Assembly: GCF_017349315.1 (NCBI RefSeq)
Contig: NZ_JAFMPP010000008.1
Coordinates: 62,001-126,000, forward strand
Direction: 5' to 3'
DNA length: 64,000 bases
DNA from: Jiella flava
Lineage (GTDB): Bacteria > Pseudomonadota > Alphaproteobacteria > Rhizobiales > Rhizobiaceae
Below the pieces are notes generated by a model. It saw nothing but the letters and a program-made list of their open reading frames with translations, was not told where the DNA came from and made no database searches. Shown piece by piece: positions 63,549-64,000 of this stretch; within the stretch, counting starts at the first letter, position 1; each line of letters begins with the position of its first letter. The position numbers were made by a program, and so were the translations under genes.

Positions 63549-64000
63549 TCAGCGGGTCTCAAGCCGTAGCCTGTCGATGACGACGCCAAGGATGACGATC
63601 GCGCCAAGAACGATCATCTGCACATATCCGTCGATGCGGGTGAGATTCATGCCGTTCGACAAAATGGTGATGAACAGGGCGCCGAGCACCGCCGATCCGA
63701 CGCCCCCGCGTCCGCCGGCGAGGCTGGTGCCGCCAACGACCGCCGCCGCGATCGACTGCAGCGATAGCGTGCCGCCGAGATTGGGCTGACCGGAGCCGGT
63801 GCGCGCCGTCATCATCAGCGCGCCGAGTGCCGCCAGGCCCGAGCAGAGCATGTAAGCGTAGACGAGCAGCCGCTTCACGGGAATGCCGGCGACGGCGGCG
63901 GCCTGCGGATTGGTGCCGATGATGTAGAGCGAGCGGCCGAACACCGTGCGCGAGAGGACGACGTAGAGCACCAGCCCGACGACCAGGGCGATGACGATCG
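63549..64000 (-). CDS. Sugar ABC transporter permease, RbsC type (partial)
   Basis: Only the last 150 or so residues are inside the window; the open frame continues through the right edge. It has the RbsC-family block GGTSLAGGRGGVGSAVLG and membrane helices, plus GRSLYIIGTNPQAAAVAGIP. It sits 70 bp upstream of the molybdenum hydroxylase genes on the same strand, so it probably imports their substrate or a precursor. Confidence 0.9.
   Translation of the reverse strand, partial: IVIALVVGLVLYVVLSRTVFGRSLYIIGTNPQAAAVAGIPVKRLLVYAYMLCSGLAALGALMMTARTGSGQPNLGGTLSLQSIAAAVVGGTSLAGGRGGVGSAVLGALFITILSNGMNLTRIDGYVQMIVLGAIVILGVVIDRLRLETR

Overview
The window is GC-rich, densely coded chromosomal DNA from an alphaproteobacterium, most likely of the order Hyphomicrobiales (Rhizobiales). 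The markers are SciP, a CpdR-like receiver, the DUF3426-ftsE-ftsX-ydcF-plsC block, DUF2125 and DUF6476 family proteins, and an RpoH-type sigma factor. The genus cannot be fixed from the sequence alone. There is one tRNA gene (Glu, CTC) and no rRNA, CRISPR array, transposase or prophage.

Layout. 0-5.5 kb: a minus-strand peptide ABC transporter operon in which a permease and an ATPase are fused into one polypeptide. 5.7-7.5 kb: PepF-type oligopeptidase. 7.8-10.4 kb: a sigma-54-type response regulator with an altered GAFTGA loop, then a Gfo/Idh/MocA oxidoreductase. 10.5-20.8 kb: conserved core (mnmA, sciP, cpdR-like, hpt, DUF3426, ftsEX, ydcF-like, plsC, ChaC-like, DUF2125, rpoH). 21-34.9 kb: a carbohydrate island lying between rpoH and rluD. 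It holds a TRAP transporter, a DapA/NanA-family lyase, a GntR regulator, a GH78 alpha-L-rhamnosidase and the rhamnose genes rhaI, rhaD, rhaR and rhaK. Between rhaR and rhaK, where relatives carry an ABC rhamnose transporter, only a 46-codon signal-peptide-like remnant is left. 34.9-41.2 kb: rluD, a DUF6476 gene, tRNA-Glu, and the ppc-glyA pair. 41.2-45.3 kb: a less GC-rich, partly non-coding patch with a Tat-exported beta-helix protein. 45.3-51.5 kb: a LacI-controlled RbsABC-type sugar transporter operon ending in an unrecognised 452-residue protein. 51.6-53.1 kb: a DsbA-like protein and an L,D-transpeptidase. 53.3-57.3 kb: a tripartite tricarboxylate transporter with a shikimate-dehydrogenase-like enzyme. 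57.6-64 kb: a small P-loop kinase, a class III aminotransferase, a three-subunit molybdenum hydroxylase and the end of an RbsC-type permease that runs off the window.

The island appears to couple extracytoplasmic uptake (TRAP) and rhamnoside cleavage (GH78) to the isomerase, kinase and aldolase/dehydrogenase route for L-rhamnose. Control probably comes from RhaR at three 10-bp-phased repeats and from the GntR protein at a perfect 15-bp inverted repeat. The lacI promoter carries two identical 12-bp palindromes 30 bp apart.

The most unusual signals are the apparent rhaSTPQU deletion scar, a roughly 95-bp intergenic repeat seen four times with a conserved hairpin, a perfect 32-bp inverted repeat between sciP and the cpdR-like gene, and the beta-helix protein with a tail-spike-like C-terminus.
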